Below are positions 7,041 to 15,160 of a stretch of 64,000 bases of DNA, in pieces (position 1 is the first letter of the stretch; each line of letters opens with the position of its first letter). The position numbers were made by a program, and so were the translations under genes. This DNA comes from Acinetobacter oleivorans DR1 (lineage in GTDB: Bacteria; Pseudomonadota; Gammaproteobacteria; Pseudomonadales; Moraxellaceae). Below the pieces are notes generated by a model, which saw only the letters and a list, made by a program, of their open reading frames with translations, made no database searches and was not told the origin of the DNA. The DNA lies in the NCBI RefSeq assembly GCF_000196795.1, contig NC_014259.1:2790001-2854000 (forward strand), in the 5' to 3' direction.

Positions 7041-7421
7041 TTGGGTATTAATAATAAATTGATTTGCGCAGTTGTTTTTGCTGTTCTTACAGGATGTCAG
7101 CAGCAAGAAGCGAACGAAAATGCAAGTGCGGTGAAACTCCCTGTTTATCAGTCTAATGGTATTTCTGCTTCAGCGCGCTTAAAAGGAATATTGCAGCTAA
7201 AACAAGAGTGCCTTTATGTAAACGATATTCTCATTATTTTTCCTGAACACACCGCTCAGTGGGATGCTGAAAAAGAAGCTTTAAGTTATAAAGGCAAGCA
7301 AATCCGCTTAGGTAGCGAATTAGATATTACTGGTGGGAGTGGCGATTTTGAGCGAGACAACCTACGCATTAAACATTTAAGCCCAATGTGTGATCATCAG
7401 AAGATTTGGTTTGCGGGCTAA
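7041..7421 (+). CDS. Small putative outer- or inner-membrane lipoprotein
   Basis: The protein has a lipobox 'VLTGC' at the end of a hydrophobic stretch (KLICAVVFAVLTGC), so signal peptidase II cleavage before the cysteine is expected. I favour the TTG at 7041, which has AGGA 6 bases upstream and gives a signal peptide of normal length (126 residues in all). The in-frame ATG at 7017 has no ribosome site and would add eight residues. The mature part is about 108 residues with two further cysteines (QECLY and PMCDH) and no recognised domain. It resembles short Acinetobacter lipoproteins of unknown role. It is transcribed alone. Confidence 0.7.
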   Translation: MGINNKLICAVVFAVLTGCQQQEANENASAVKLPVYQSNGISASARLKGILQLKQECLYVNDILIIFPEHTAQWDAEKEALSYKGKQIRLGSELDITGGSGDFERDNLRIKHLSPMCDHQKIWFAG

Positions 7422-7452
7422 TCTAATTTTCGCTCCGCTCAATCTCTAGGTC

Positions 7453-7932
7453 TTAAACAGAACGATTTAATTCACTACCAGATTTATAGATTTTTCTCAC
7501 AGGTAACCAGAAATAAATATAAATTAAGAGAATGACCCAACCCAACAATACATCTCCAATCAAGTGTGGAGTTTCATGTGTCATTACCAAACCCATAACA
7601 AGCATTGCACCGAAGTGAGCAATATTTGCAAACATGGTAAATTCAAAAAATAGATAGTTTTTTAGAGGTTCATTCGCTGCTTTTAAAAGAAACCAGCCCC
7701 ATACAATATAGATAGCTGAGATCATCAACTCGTAATGCTCACCTCCTCCATGCAACTCTCCCCAGCGAACTAATCGAACCAGAAATTTACCCCATTCAAA
7801 CTGAAGTAAAATTGCAGGAATATTTAAAAAGATAAGAAGCGCTGCTCCGACAAAAAATAGCAGAAAGCTAATTCCCGTAAATTTTGCGGCTAGGCTAAAT
7901 CTCGATATTTTTATATGTTCAGTTGTTGGCAT
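7453..7932 (-). CDS. Four-helix integral membrane protein, unknown function
   Basis: The protein has 159 residues and four predicted membrane helices (about 15-40, 70-90, 100-120 and 125-145). Conserved-looking residues are the loop 'ELHGGGEHYE' and 'HFGAMLVMGLVMTHE', with histidines and glutamates near the membrane face. I cannot name the family with confidence; it resembles DUF6632-like membrane proteins. It is the last gene of a block on the minus strand that includes the flavin oxidoreductase upstream (39-base gap), so it may share that transcript. Confidence 0.6.
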   Translation of the reverse strand: MPTTEHIKISRFSLAAKFTGISFLLFFVGAALLIFLNIPAILLQFEWGKFLVRLVRWGELHGGGEHYELMISAIYIVWGWFLLKAANEPLKNYLFFEFTMFANIAHFGAMLVMGLVMTHETPHLIGDVLLGWVILLIYIYFWLPVRKIYKSGSELNRSV

Positions 7933-7971
7933 CCTTATATCCTCATTGATATAAAACGTTAATTTATAATT

Positions 7972-9213
7972 TTAAGAAGCACGTAATCGACGAGTTTTGA
8001 AAATACCCAATCCTTTATCTTTAATATCTAGAATAAAAGATTTGAGACCATTTTCATTTGGAATTGGCAAGCGCCCTCGTCCTAATCGATGCATTTGACG
8101 TGTATACCAAGTGATTTCCAACGCACCCAAGTTATCAATAAACTTAAAGCCCGTAGTTAAAGGTTTAACTTGGTTTATCGTTTCAAGCCCACTTAATAAA
8201 CGTTTTGATGCCAACGGTTCAATTGCGAAAATTCGCCCAAGACCCACAAAATCTAAATCGTTATTCGATAAAGCACTTTCGATTCCTTGCAGACTTCTAA
8301 AGCCACCAGTTACCATAAGTGGTACTTTACTAAGCCCACGAACTTTTTTAGCAAAGTCTAAAAAGTAGGCTTCACGAGAGATTGTGGAATCTTTAGGTTT
8401 ACCCAACTGCATAATCGGTTTTTCATAGGTTCCGCCAGAGATCTCGATTAAGTCGATTCCTACCTCATCGAGTGCTTGAATGGTTGCCAGCGACTCTTCT
8501 TCGGTAAAACCACCTCTTTGAAAATCGGCTGAGTTCAATTTAATGCTTACAGGATAGTCAGCCCCGACTCGATTGCGAATTTCCTTGTAAACCTCAAGAA
8601 CAAATCTACGTCGATTTTCGATAGTTCCACCCCACTGATCTGTACGGCGGTTATGATGCGGAGAAAGGAATTGGCTAATTAAATAACCATGTGCACCATG
8701 TAACTGAACACCAGAGAAGCCTGCTTTCTTGGCAATCTCTGCAGTGTTTGCATAACGTTGAATCAGGTCTTCTATTTCGTCTTGAGTCAGCTCTCTTGGT
8801 GTGGCAAAAACTGCTGCCATTTTAGGCCCGAACGGTACTGCTGATGGTGAAACTGTTTCTTGATTTAATCCTCGAATTGCCTGTTTACCTGGATGGTTTA
8901 TTTGCATCCAGACTTCACTACCTCCAGATTTAGCAACATCTGCCCATTCTTTGATTAAGTCAAAATCTTTTTCGTCTTCAATAATGACATTGCCTGGTTC
9001 ACCAATTGCTCTAGAGTCAATCATCACGTTACCTGTGATCAAAACCCCAGCTCCAGATTGCGACCACGTTTGGTATAGCTGAATCAGCTCTTTACTCGGT
9101 CGCCCATCTGTATGCGCTAGTGCTTCACTTAAAGCCGATTTAATTAGCCTATTTTTAAGTGTAAAGCCCTCTTTTAAAGCAAATGGTGATGCCAGTTTTA
9201 ATTCGTTTTTCAT
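7972..9213 (-). CDS. Old-yellow-enzyme family NADH:flavin oxidoreductase
   Basis: The protein has 413 residues with one FMN-binding TIM barrel. Family motifs are 'LKNRLIKSALSEALA' at the N-terminus, 'GFSGVQLHGAHGYLISQFLSPHHNRRTDQWGG' (catalytic His pair and the substrate loop, roughly 165-195), 'LIEISGGTYE' and 'VTGGFRS...VGLGRIFAIEP' (phosphate-binding end of the barrel). Enzymes of this family reduce activated C=C bonds or serve as dienoyl-CoA reductase-like proteins, with NAD(P)H as donor. There is no C-terminal FeS/FAD extension, so it is not a full FadH. It lies in an operon-like row with an epoxide-hydrolase-like protein and a PF10118 enzyme. Conversion of a hydrophobic carbonyl or lipid substrate is a reasonable guess. 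Confidence 0.88.
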   Translation of the reverse strand: MKNELKLASPFALKEGFTLKNRLIKSALSEALAHTDGRPSKELIQLYQTWSQSGAGVLITGNVMIDSRAIGEPGNVIIEDEKDFDLIKEWADVAKSGGSEVWMQINHPGKQAIRGLNQETVSPSAVPFGPKMAAVFATPRELTQDEIEDLIQRYANTAEIAKKAGFSGVQLHGAHGYLISQFLSPHHNRRTDQWGGTIENRRRFVLEVYKEIRNRVGADYPVSIKLNSADFQRGGFTEEESLATIQALDEVGIDLIEISGGTYEKPIMQLGKPKDSTISREAYFLDFAKKVRGLSKVPLMVTGGFRSLQGIESALSNNDLDFVGLGRIFAIEPLASKRLLSGLETINQVKPLTTGFKFIDNLGALEITWYTRQMHRLGRGRLPIPNENGLKSFILDIKDKGLGIFKTRRLRAS

Positions 9214-9238
9214 TTTAGACCTCCAGCTTTATTGTTTT

Positions 9239-10135
9239 TTACGCAGTAAGCTTTTGAATATAATTACGAATAGGCATTGCGATTAAATCAGGATGGCTCG
9301 CAATTCCCCAGTGACCCGCATGAATATCCGTACGTGTAAAAGACGAATTTACCCATCTGTCTTGTTTATCTACGATGTGTTGAGGCACAAAACGATCTTT
9401 GGTCATCGATAAAACATGCACAGGTACTGAGGTATAGCGCTTTTTAGAGTTAATTAATGGCTTAAACAGATTCAACCGATAGAAACCTAACCCACGTACG
9501 GCATTTTTGAGTTGATGAGGATGTGGGGCAACTTTCTTACCTTCGAGTTGAGAAACCACTTTTGGCCAGATTTTAGATAGTCCCAGATACCAACTTAACT
9601 CTGGAATAATTGGAATATTAAAAAACAGTATATAACTCGAAGAAATCATCTGCTTAATAGCCGCAAACTTTCGTGCAAGTTCTTTGCTATTCAGATTTTC
9701 TTTAAACCACATACCTGCATGATCAATACTTGGTGCTAAAGCCGTATAACTTTTGATATCTGGTTTTAACTTATCGTCCAAAATCGCTTCCCAACCTTGA
9801 AGAGCACCAAGATCATGACCAATCAAATGTACGGGCTGCTGAGGACTCGTTTGCTCAATAACAGTTTTTAAATCTGAAATCAGGTAGTCCATGTGATAAC
9901 CCGCGTCAGACAACGGAGTTCCTGATAAACCTGTGCCTCGTACATCGTAAGTCACAATATGAAAATCTGATTTCAGTAATGAAGCCAGTTCATCCCAGAT
10001 TTGTGCTTCGTCAGGATAGCCATGAATAAACACAAGTGTTTCATTATGATCTGCCGCTGTGCCCCATTCATATATTGATAGCGTGACATCAGCAGACTGA
10101 ATATATCTTTGTTGTTTTTCGATATTCGTATTCAT
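9239..10135 (-). CDS. Alpha/beta hydrolase with aspartate nucleophile (epoxide hydrolase-like)
   Basis: The protein has 298 residues. The oxyanion loop is 'FIHGYPDEAQIWDEL' (HGxP motif) and the nucleophile elbow is 'LIGHDLGALQGWEA', in which aspartate takes the place of serine (G-H-D-x-G). The histidine is in 'IHAGHWGIASHP' near the C-terminus. Asp-nucleophile members are epoxide hydrolases or haloalkane dehalogenase relatives. Similar domains also occur fused to short-chain dehydrogenases. One base separates its ATG from the stop of the upstream PF10118 gene, and the flavin oxidoreductase gene follows after 25 bases. The three are surely co-transcribed. Confidence 0.82.
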   Translation of the reverse strand: MNTNIEKQQRYIQSADVTLSIYEWGTAADHNETLVFIHGYPDEAQIWDELASLLKSDFHIVTYDVRGTGLSGTPLSDAGYHMDYLISDLKTVIEQTSPQQPVHLIGHDLGALQGWEAILDDKLKPDIKSYTALAPSIDHAGMWFKENLNSKELARKFAAIKQMISSSYILFFNIPIIPELSWYLGLSKIWPKVVSQLEGKKVAPHPHQLKNAVRGLGFYRLNLFKPLINSKKRYTSVPVHVLSMTKDRFVPQHIVDKQDRWVNSSFTRTDIHAGHWGIASHPDLIAMPIRNYIQKLTA

Positions 10136-10136
10136 A

Positions 10137-11078
10137 TTAGCTCACCAATCCTTTTTGTATTTCTTCATAAAGTTTGACCGCTGGTGAACGGTTTATATAA
10201 TCCAATGCAAGCTCAGTTGAACCTTCATAGTAAGGATGATACGAAGGTTTAAAGAAATTTTTAGCTGTAGTCATAAACCAGACAGGACTTGGTACTAATT
10301 CTTGAGAACTTGCTTTAAACCATTGTTGCCAAAAACCAAAGCGAGCTAAGGTTTGTTGAGATTTAGGTAAACTACGATCTACTGCTGCAAGCTCTTGCGT
10401 GCCTTTAACCATTAAATAAGTGAAAATTGGTGCCACCATACTCATGATTGCAGCACGTAATGCATAATTCCCGCCTAAGTGCTCAAATAAATCGAAAGCA
10501 ACCGTTCGATGCTCAACTTCTTCGGCACAGTGCCAAGTAAATAGATCACTTACTGCTGGATCACAACCTTTGTCTTCCCAGTGTGCTTTCGTCAAAGCGT
10601 ATTGCCCTAATGCACACGTATAATGTTCAGCAGCAGCAACAATGCCTACACGGAACAATAACCAAGACTTTTGCATACGCTTTGGTAGAGCTTTTCCAAA
10701 CGGCTTGTCTGCAAGCATGTAATCAAAGAGTTCAATTACACGCTCATACTGTTCTTCAATATCAACGCCATAACGCTGTATATATTTTTCGATAGATTCT
10801 TTGTGCGCTTGAGCATGAATCGCCTCTTGGCGGATAAAAGTTTCTACATCTTTTTTTAATTTTTCATCGGTTACAAATGGCAATGCCTTATTAAAAATAC
10901 GGCAGAAAAAGTACTCTCCTCGCACAAGTGTAAAACTGAAATGGTTTACAGCATGACTTCCTATTGGAGATTGTGGCATCCAGTGGAGTGGTGATTCATT
11001 CCAATTAAAAGCAACACGACGTGGAAATAAAGGCCATAAAGTTTTAGAAGCCATATCTTTGAATGTGTTTGGGTACAT
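10137..11078 (-). CDS. PF10118-type putative metal-dependent hydrolase
   Basis: The protein has 313 residues from the ATG at 11078; a longer frame starts at 11111. Motifs are 'FIRQEAIHAQAHKESIEKY' and 'WHCAEEVEHRTVAFDLFEHLGG'. These two helices carry E-x-x-H pairs like a ferritin-like di-metal site, and the family is annotated as predicted metal-dependent hydrolase. A possible membrane-associated helix (AAIMSMVAPIFTYLMVKG) lies towards the C-terminus. It is the first gene of the operon with the epoxide-hydrolase-like and flavin oxidoreductase genes. A second member of the same family is encoded at 18484-19428 (shared start pattern 'SPLHWMPQSPIGSHAVN'/'SSVCWMPNDPLCSHVAN'). The real reaction is not known. 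Confidence 0.8.
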   Translation of the reverse strand: MYPNTFKDMASKTLWPLFPRRVAFNWNESPLHWMPQSPIGSHAVNHFSFTLVRGEYFFCRIFNKALPFVTDEKLKKDVETFIRQEAIHAQAHKESIEKYIQRYGVDIEEQYERVIELFDYMLADKPFGKALPKRMQKSWLLFRVGIVAAAEHYTCALGQYALTKAHWEDKGCDPAVSDLFTWHCAEEVEHRTVAFDLFEHLGGNYALRAAIMSMVAPIFTYLMVKGTQELAAVDRSLPKSQQTLARFGFWQQWFKASSQELVPSPVWFMTTAKNFFKPSYHPYYEGSTELALDYINRSPAVKLYEEIQKGLVS

Positions 11079-11226
11079 GTTCTTTTTCTCGTCCTCAAGA
11101 TAGCTACACATTAAGTTCTAAAATGGAACTTGTTAATATCATTAAAGGACAATTCCGATGTCAGAACGGTCAAGAACTAATATTTAACGTTTTAAAATAA
11201 GGGTTAGCACAAAAAATTCAGAGTTA

Positions 11227-11253
11227 AAAAAGCCCCCATCTGGGAGCTTTTAA
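11227..11253 (-). terminator. Intrinsic terminator of the ybdG-type gene
   Basis: On the minus strand the stem AAAGCTCCCA pairs with TGGGGGCTTT (one mismatch; loop TCT region) and is followed by a T run. It lies about 40 bases after the stop of the mechanosensitive channel gene. Confidence 0.65.
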
Positions 11254-11289
11254 AAATAGTTGAGAACACTGTGATTTACAGCTAAAAAC

Positions 11290-12537
11290 TTAACTTGGAT
11301 TAATCTCTGTGGTTAATCTCTGCAAATCATGACCTGAAGGTGCTTGGTAAACACGTAAACCAAATTCAGGAAGAATCGCAATTAAGTGGTCAAAAATATC
11401 TGACTGAATTGCTTCATAAGAAACCCATGCAATCGTATTAGTAAATGCATAAATTTCTAAAGGCAAACCTTGGCTAGTCGGCTGTAATTGACGAACCATA
11501 ATGGTTTGATTTTGGGCAATCCCCTTGTGTTGGCGCAAATAAAATTCAACATAGGCTCTAAATGTCCCAATATTGGTTAAACGGCGCTTGTTATAACGAG
11601 ATTGATTGCTTAAATGCTTATTGAACTCTTCAATTTCAGAATTCTTCGCATCGAGATATTGGTCTAATAATAAAAACTCTTTGAGCTTTTGTTGCTCTTC
11701 GTCACTCATGAAATGAACACTGCTTTGATCGAGAAAGAGTGAACGCTTCATTCGACGGCAGCCCGAATTGCTCATGCCTCGCCAGTTTTTAAATGTATCG
11801 GTAACGAGTTTATTGGTTGGAATGGTGGTATAGGTTTTATCAAAATTTTGCACAGTGACCGTATGCAGCGAAATATCAATTACATCACCATCTGCATTAA
11901 GCGACGGCATCTCAATCCAGTCTCCAATCCGCACCATGTCGTAAGAGGCAATTTGTACACTCGCCACTAAAGACAAAATCGTGTTTTGGAAAACCAACAT
12001 TAATACCGCTGCCATCGCACCGAAACCTGCCAGTAAAGTGAACACATCCTTTTTAAGGAATGTTCCTAAAATCATCAGGCCACAGACAACAAATAAGATT
12101 AACTTAACCAACTGTAAGTAACCTTTAATCGGCTTGTTTCTAGACTTCGGATTACGCTGATAAATAAGATTAAAGATATTTAAAAGTTCGCTGACCGTAA
12201 GCGCGAGTGTAAGAAAGATAAATGCTTGCGCGCCCATTTCGACAAACGAAATGAACTTTGGAGTTAGATGAGGAACCGTTGCAATACCGTTCATAATCAC
12301 AACAGCAGGAACAATATTTGCAAATTTCTTTATGACGCTATGCTGGGCAAAAATAGATTGATTGGGGGATTTTAGCTTGGTCACCAAGTGACGGACGCCC
12401 CGCACAATAATGCGTTTAGCAATAAAATTTGCTATTGCTGCAAATAAAATCAAAATAGTGAGTGAAACAAACATTTCTAGCCAAGGATAATGGCTTAACT
12501 GAACCCGAATATCGCGGAAAAAACTTAAAAAATCCAA
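11290..12537 (-). CDS. ybdG: Mechanosensitive channel, YbdG/MscS family
   Basis: The protein has 415 residues, the same length as E. coli YbdG. It has four or five membrane helices in the first 190 residues, ending in the pore helix 'LLAGFGAMAAVLMLVFQNTILSLVASVQI', where the Gly/Ala packing typical of MscS is visible. Next comes the beta domain 'GDWIEMPSLNADGDVIDISLHTVTVQNFD.TYTTIPTNKLV' and the soluble cage with 'NWRGMSNSGCRRMKRSLFLD' and 'TNIGTFRAYVEFYLRQH'. These segments follow YbdG closely. The channel releases solutes on osmotic downshock from the inner membrane. It is transcribed alone. Confidence is high for the family, good for the orthologue. Confidence 0.9.
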   Translation of the reverse strand: MDFLSFFRDIRVQLSHYPWLEMFVSLTILILFAAIANFIAKRIIVRGVRHLVTKLKSPNQSIFAQHSVIKKFANIVPAVVIMNGIATVPHLTPKFISFVEMGAQAFIFLTLALTVSELLNIFNLIYQRNPKSRNKPIKGYLQLVKLILFVVCGLMILGTFLKKDVFTLLAGFGAMAAVLMLVFQNTILSLVASVQIASYDMVRIGDWIEMPSLNADGDVIDISLHTVTVQNFDKTYTTIPTNKLVTDTFKNWRGMSNSGCRRMKRSLFLDQSSVHFMSDEEQQKLKEFLLLDQYLDAKNSEIEEFNKHLSNQSRYNKRRLTNIGTFRAYVEFYLRQHKGIAQNQTIMVRQLQPTSQGLPLEIYAFTNTIAWVSYEAIQSDIFDHLIAILPEFGLRVYQAPSGHDLQRLTTEINPS

Positions 12538-12783
12538 ACCTATACACCTTAAAACTTTCTTTTCTAGAATTTTAAGGGCTAAAGCATGTGTTAATAAGAC
12601 TTGTTTACATATGTAGGCATAAATACAACAACTAAGTTATATACCCTGCTATTTATCTTATTATTTTTAACGCTTAACGATAAGGTTTTATCTGCTTATG
12701 TTTTGGATCACGTACATCAACTAGATCGAACAAATCTGTTCATTTAGAATCATGCGTTAAACGAATAATTCTGGTTTTAGTAA

Positions 12784-13146
12784 GTGAAATTTTCTGATTT
12801 TTTGACTTTTATTGGAGTAGTCTGGTTTAGCTTATTCTTTGTCTATATTGCTTGGACCTTTTTTCTTAAAAGTCTGGTTCATAAGTTTTTAATCTATAAA
12901 CGAGGAATGATTACTTCTGCCGAGGTCGTATATTTTCAGGACTCATTAGCTAAGGTGCAATATCGCCCGTTATGTTATATAAAATTGAAATTTCAAACTG
13001 GGCAAGGCCAAATCATTACTGAAAACCTTAAGGTGCTTATTGCTAAACAAAATCACGATCAATATAAGGTCGGTAGCATCATCAAAATTAAATATGACCC
13101 TAAAAATTTAAAGAATATTTCGATATTGGGAGAGATCATGGTTTAA
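12784..13146 (+). CDS. DUF3592-like small membrane protein
   Basis: The protein has 120 residues, starting with GTG. One long N-terminal membrane segment (FLTFIGVVWFSLFFVYIAWTFFL) is followed by a basic turn and a beta-rich domain of about 75 residues (AEVVYFQDSLAKVQYRPLCYIKLKFQTG...YKVGSIIKIKYDPKN). The 'V.Y...G.......P' with 'G..I.V.YDP.NP' layout is that of DUF3592 proteins. Function unknown. No clear ribosome site precedes the GTG. It ends five bases before the convergent glycosyltransferase gene. Confidence 0.6.
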   Translation: MKFSDFLTFIGVVWFSLFFVYIAWTFFLKSLVHKFLIYKRGMITSAEVVYFQDSLAKVQYRPLCYIKLKFQTGQGQIITENLKVLIAKQNHDQYKVGSIIKIKYDPKNLKNISILGEIMV

Positions 13147-13150
13147 GCGA

Positions 13151-13795
13151 TTAGAGATTATTTAAAAAGTACGATAAGCCCTGAGGTGCACGTCCGTTTA
13201 AGCGACTACTCGTTGTCACTCGAACCAGATTACTCCAAGTAATATTACAACAATGCTTGATCAATTTTTTGATTAAAGATACATCTTCATCGCATGAAAT
13301 AGGCTCAAAGCCACCTACTAAAATATAAACCTCTGTACTAAAACTTAGATTGGCCCCATGAATATGCGCGTGATCCATCTGATCTTTATAATGCGCTAAA
13401 TATTTTTGCTGTTTCGTTATAGATAGATGACTAAAATCATCTAGCGTTACAGTACCGCAAATTGCATCTGTAGGTTGGTGCTGGATTTGATAGCGCAACC
13501 AATCAGGACTAACGACTGTGTCTGCATCCGTACATGCAATCCATGTCACGCCACGCCCAATTAAATGACGAATTCCTAAATCTCGTGCTTGCCCAACACA
13601 TGCATAGTTACATTCAATCCAATTGATTTGATGGCTTTGTACAATCAACCGCGACTGATCTGTACAGTTATCCAGTACCACAATCACCTCTACGTCATAA
13701 CCGCTAACGTTCTCTATAGCGACCTGAATAGAGTGCAAACAAGTAGATAAATAGTGCTCTTCGTTATGCGCTGGAATGACGATACCTATTTTCAT
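13151..13795 (-). CDS. Family 2 glycosyltransferase
   Basis: The protein has 214 residues from the ATG at 13795. That ATG overlaps the TGA of the upstream methyltransferase (ATGA), with AGGA about 10 bases upstream. GT-A features are 'IGIVIPAHNEEHYLSTCLHSI' at the N-terminus, 'VEVIVVLDNCTDQS', the metal-binding 'CTDADTVVSPDWL' (DxD) and, near the end, 'GGFEPISCDEDVSLIKKL' (ED acceptor/catalytic motif). There are no membrane helices. The acceptor is unknown. It is the last gene of the four-gene operon 16161-13151 and is probably translationally coupled to the methyltransferase. Confidence 0.85.
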   Translation of the reverse strand: MKIGIVIPAHNEEHYLSTCLHSIQVAIENVSGYDVEVIVVLDNCTDQSRLIVQSHQINWIECNYACVGQARDLGIRHLIGRGVTWIACTDADTVVSPDWLRYQIQHQPTDAICGTVTLDDFSHLSITKQQKYLAHYKDQMDHAHIHGANLSFSTEVYILVGGFEPISCDEDVSLIKKLIKHCCNITWSNLVRVTTSSRLNGRAPQGLSYFLNNL

Positions 13796-14391
13796 CTTAG
13801 TTTTTCCTGCTGTGCTAAAGAGGAAGTGTTCGCCGTCCATAGATCAATCATAAAATCTGGATCGTTTAAACTGAGATAGTGATGAAATGGAAAATGTTGC
13901 TGAAAGCCTTGATGGACTTTTTCTGCATTTAATTCAAAATCTTGAATTTCATGACGCCAATGACAACAAAGAATCTCACCGTCATCATTTAAACTATGTT
14001 TTAACTTTTCAATAAACTGCTGCAATTCATCAGCCGATAAGTAATAGGCCATCTCACTAATTAAAATAAGGTCGAATTTTTGAATTGAGTAGTCTTCAGG
14101 TATTTTTCTATTTTCAACAACCACATGCTCAAACTCTTTTAGGCGCTCGGACGCTAAGCGAACAGCACTCTCAGAGACATCTATACACAGCAGTTGCCCG
14201 GCTCTTTGCGCCAAATGAAAACTTAAATGTCCATTTGAACAGCCCACTTCTAACACTTTTGAGTAACGAGGTCTTGTCAGCAGCGCGAGACAAATTTGTC
14301 TTTTACGAGCTTCATACCAATGAGAGTCATAGCCCCACGGATCACTGTTATGACGATATAAATCTTCAAAGTACATGCGAGAATGAATCAC
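13792..14391 (-). CDS. SAM-dependent methyltransferase, NodS-like
   Basis: The protein has 199 residues. The class I SAM-binding loop is 'VLEVGCSNGHLSFHLAQRAGQLLCIDVSE' (motif I and acidic end of strand 2), followed by 'FDLILISEMAYYLS' (motif II) and 'GEILCCHWRH' (motif III). The N-terminal 'YFEDLYRHNSDPWGYDSHWYEARKRQ' is characteristic of the NodS/nodulation-S family of small N-methyltransferases. It overlaps the PIG-L deacetylase gene by 26 bases if ATG 14391 is used; a second ATG at 14376 is possible. The overlap of 4 bases with the glycosyltransferase supports one operon. The substrate is likely an amino sugar or its conjugate, by inference from the neighbours. Confidence 0.83.
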   Translation of the reverse strand: MIHSRMYFEDLYRHNSDPWGYDSHWYEARKRQICLALLTRPRYSKVLEVGCSNGHLSFHLAQRAGQLLCIDVSESAVRLASERLKEFEHVVVENRKIPEDYSIQKFDLILISEMAYYLSADELQQFIEKLKHSLNDDGEILCCHWRHEIQDFELNAEKVHQGFQQHFPFHHYLSLNDPDFMIDLWTANTSSLAQQEKLR

Positions 14392-15160
14392 TCAAATAAA
14401 CCTCATAAGGCATTAAAAGACGTTTAATTGCACTTGAAGAAAGAACCGAGGCATTACCCGTGGTTTCATCTGCTTCAAGTTGGGTTTTAAACTGCAAAAT
14501 TGCTTGATGTTTTTTAGTTAGCTGTTCTTCGGTTAAGTGATAGGCTTTTGCTCGGTACCAATCAATTCGTGAGTCTAACGGCTTTGCCCAATGCCAAGCC
14601 CAAATTAATACGTGTAAACATAGAAGTTGCTTAGCTGTTGCGTAAGCTTGTACGGTTTTACCTACGGCTTCGTGGTCTGGGTGACCATCAAAGGCATAGC
14701 TACAAATTAGAATATCGTCGGCTTGAACGATCTGCTCTAAACTCTGCCACAGTTGATCGGTTTGTAAATGAATCTGACCATCTAACAAATGAAGCTCTAC
14801 ATGCTCGGTTGAGTCGGCTACCCCTAAAGACTTTAAGGCTGCTAGGCTTTCTTGTGGACGAAGAATATTGAGCTGATCTGGAGGATATTTTGTAGAGTTA
14901 GGATGGCTTTGGGTGCCGTTACTTACCGCTAAAATGAGGATCTTACAATTCAGCGCAATAAGTTGCTGCATTAAACCACCGCAACCAAGCACCTCATCAT
15001 CAGGATGTGGAGCAACAATCACCACCCTTTTAGAGCGAAATAACTCAAGATCTAAAGCCGCTAAAGGTTGTTGTTGAAATGCATTTAACCATTGCTCTTT
15101 GGACGTACCCTCACCAAAAATAATGCGGTCTTCGACCAAAGGATGTTTTAAAGTTCCCAT
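14366..15160 (-). CDS. PIG-L/LmbE family deacetylase
   Basis: The protein has 264 residues. The zinc site motif is 'VVIVAPHPDDEVLGCGGLMQQL' (PHPDDE) at about 46-67, with the second ligand site 'YAFDGHPDHEAVG' (HPDHxxxG). Family members remove acetyl groups from N-acetylglucosamine-type substrates such as GlcNAc-PI or GlcNAc-Ins. Start overlaps the stop of the acyl-CoA dehydrogenase-like gene by 13 bases, and its end overlaps the methyltransferase start. Together with the NodS-like and GT2 genes this makes a Nod-factor-like set of chemistries (deacetylate, methylate, glycosylate), though no NodA or NodC is seen. Confidence 0.87.
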   Translation of the reverse strand: MGTLKHPLVEDRIIFGEGTSKEQWLNAFQQQPLAALDLELFRSKRVVIVAPHPDDEVLGCGGLMQQLIALNCKILILAVSNGTQSHPNSTKYPPDQLNILRPQESLAALKSLGVADSTEHVELHLLDGQIHLQTDQLWQSLEQIVQADDILICSYAFDGHPDHEAVGKTVQAYATAKQLLCLHVLIWAWHWAKPLDSRIDWYRAKAYHLTEEQLTKKHQAILQFKTQLEADETTGNASVLSSSAIKRLLMPYEVYLSDSFSHVL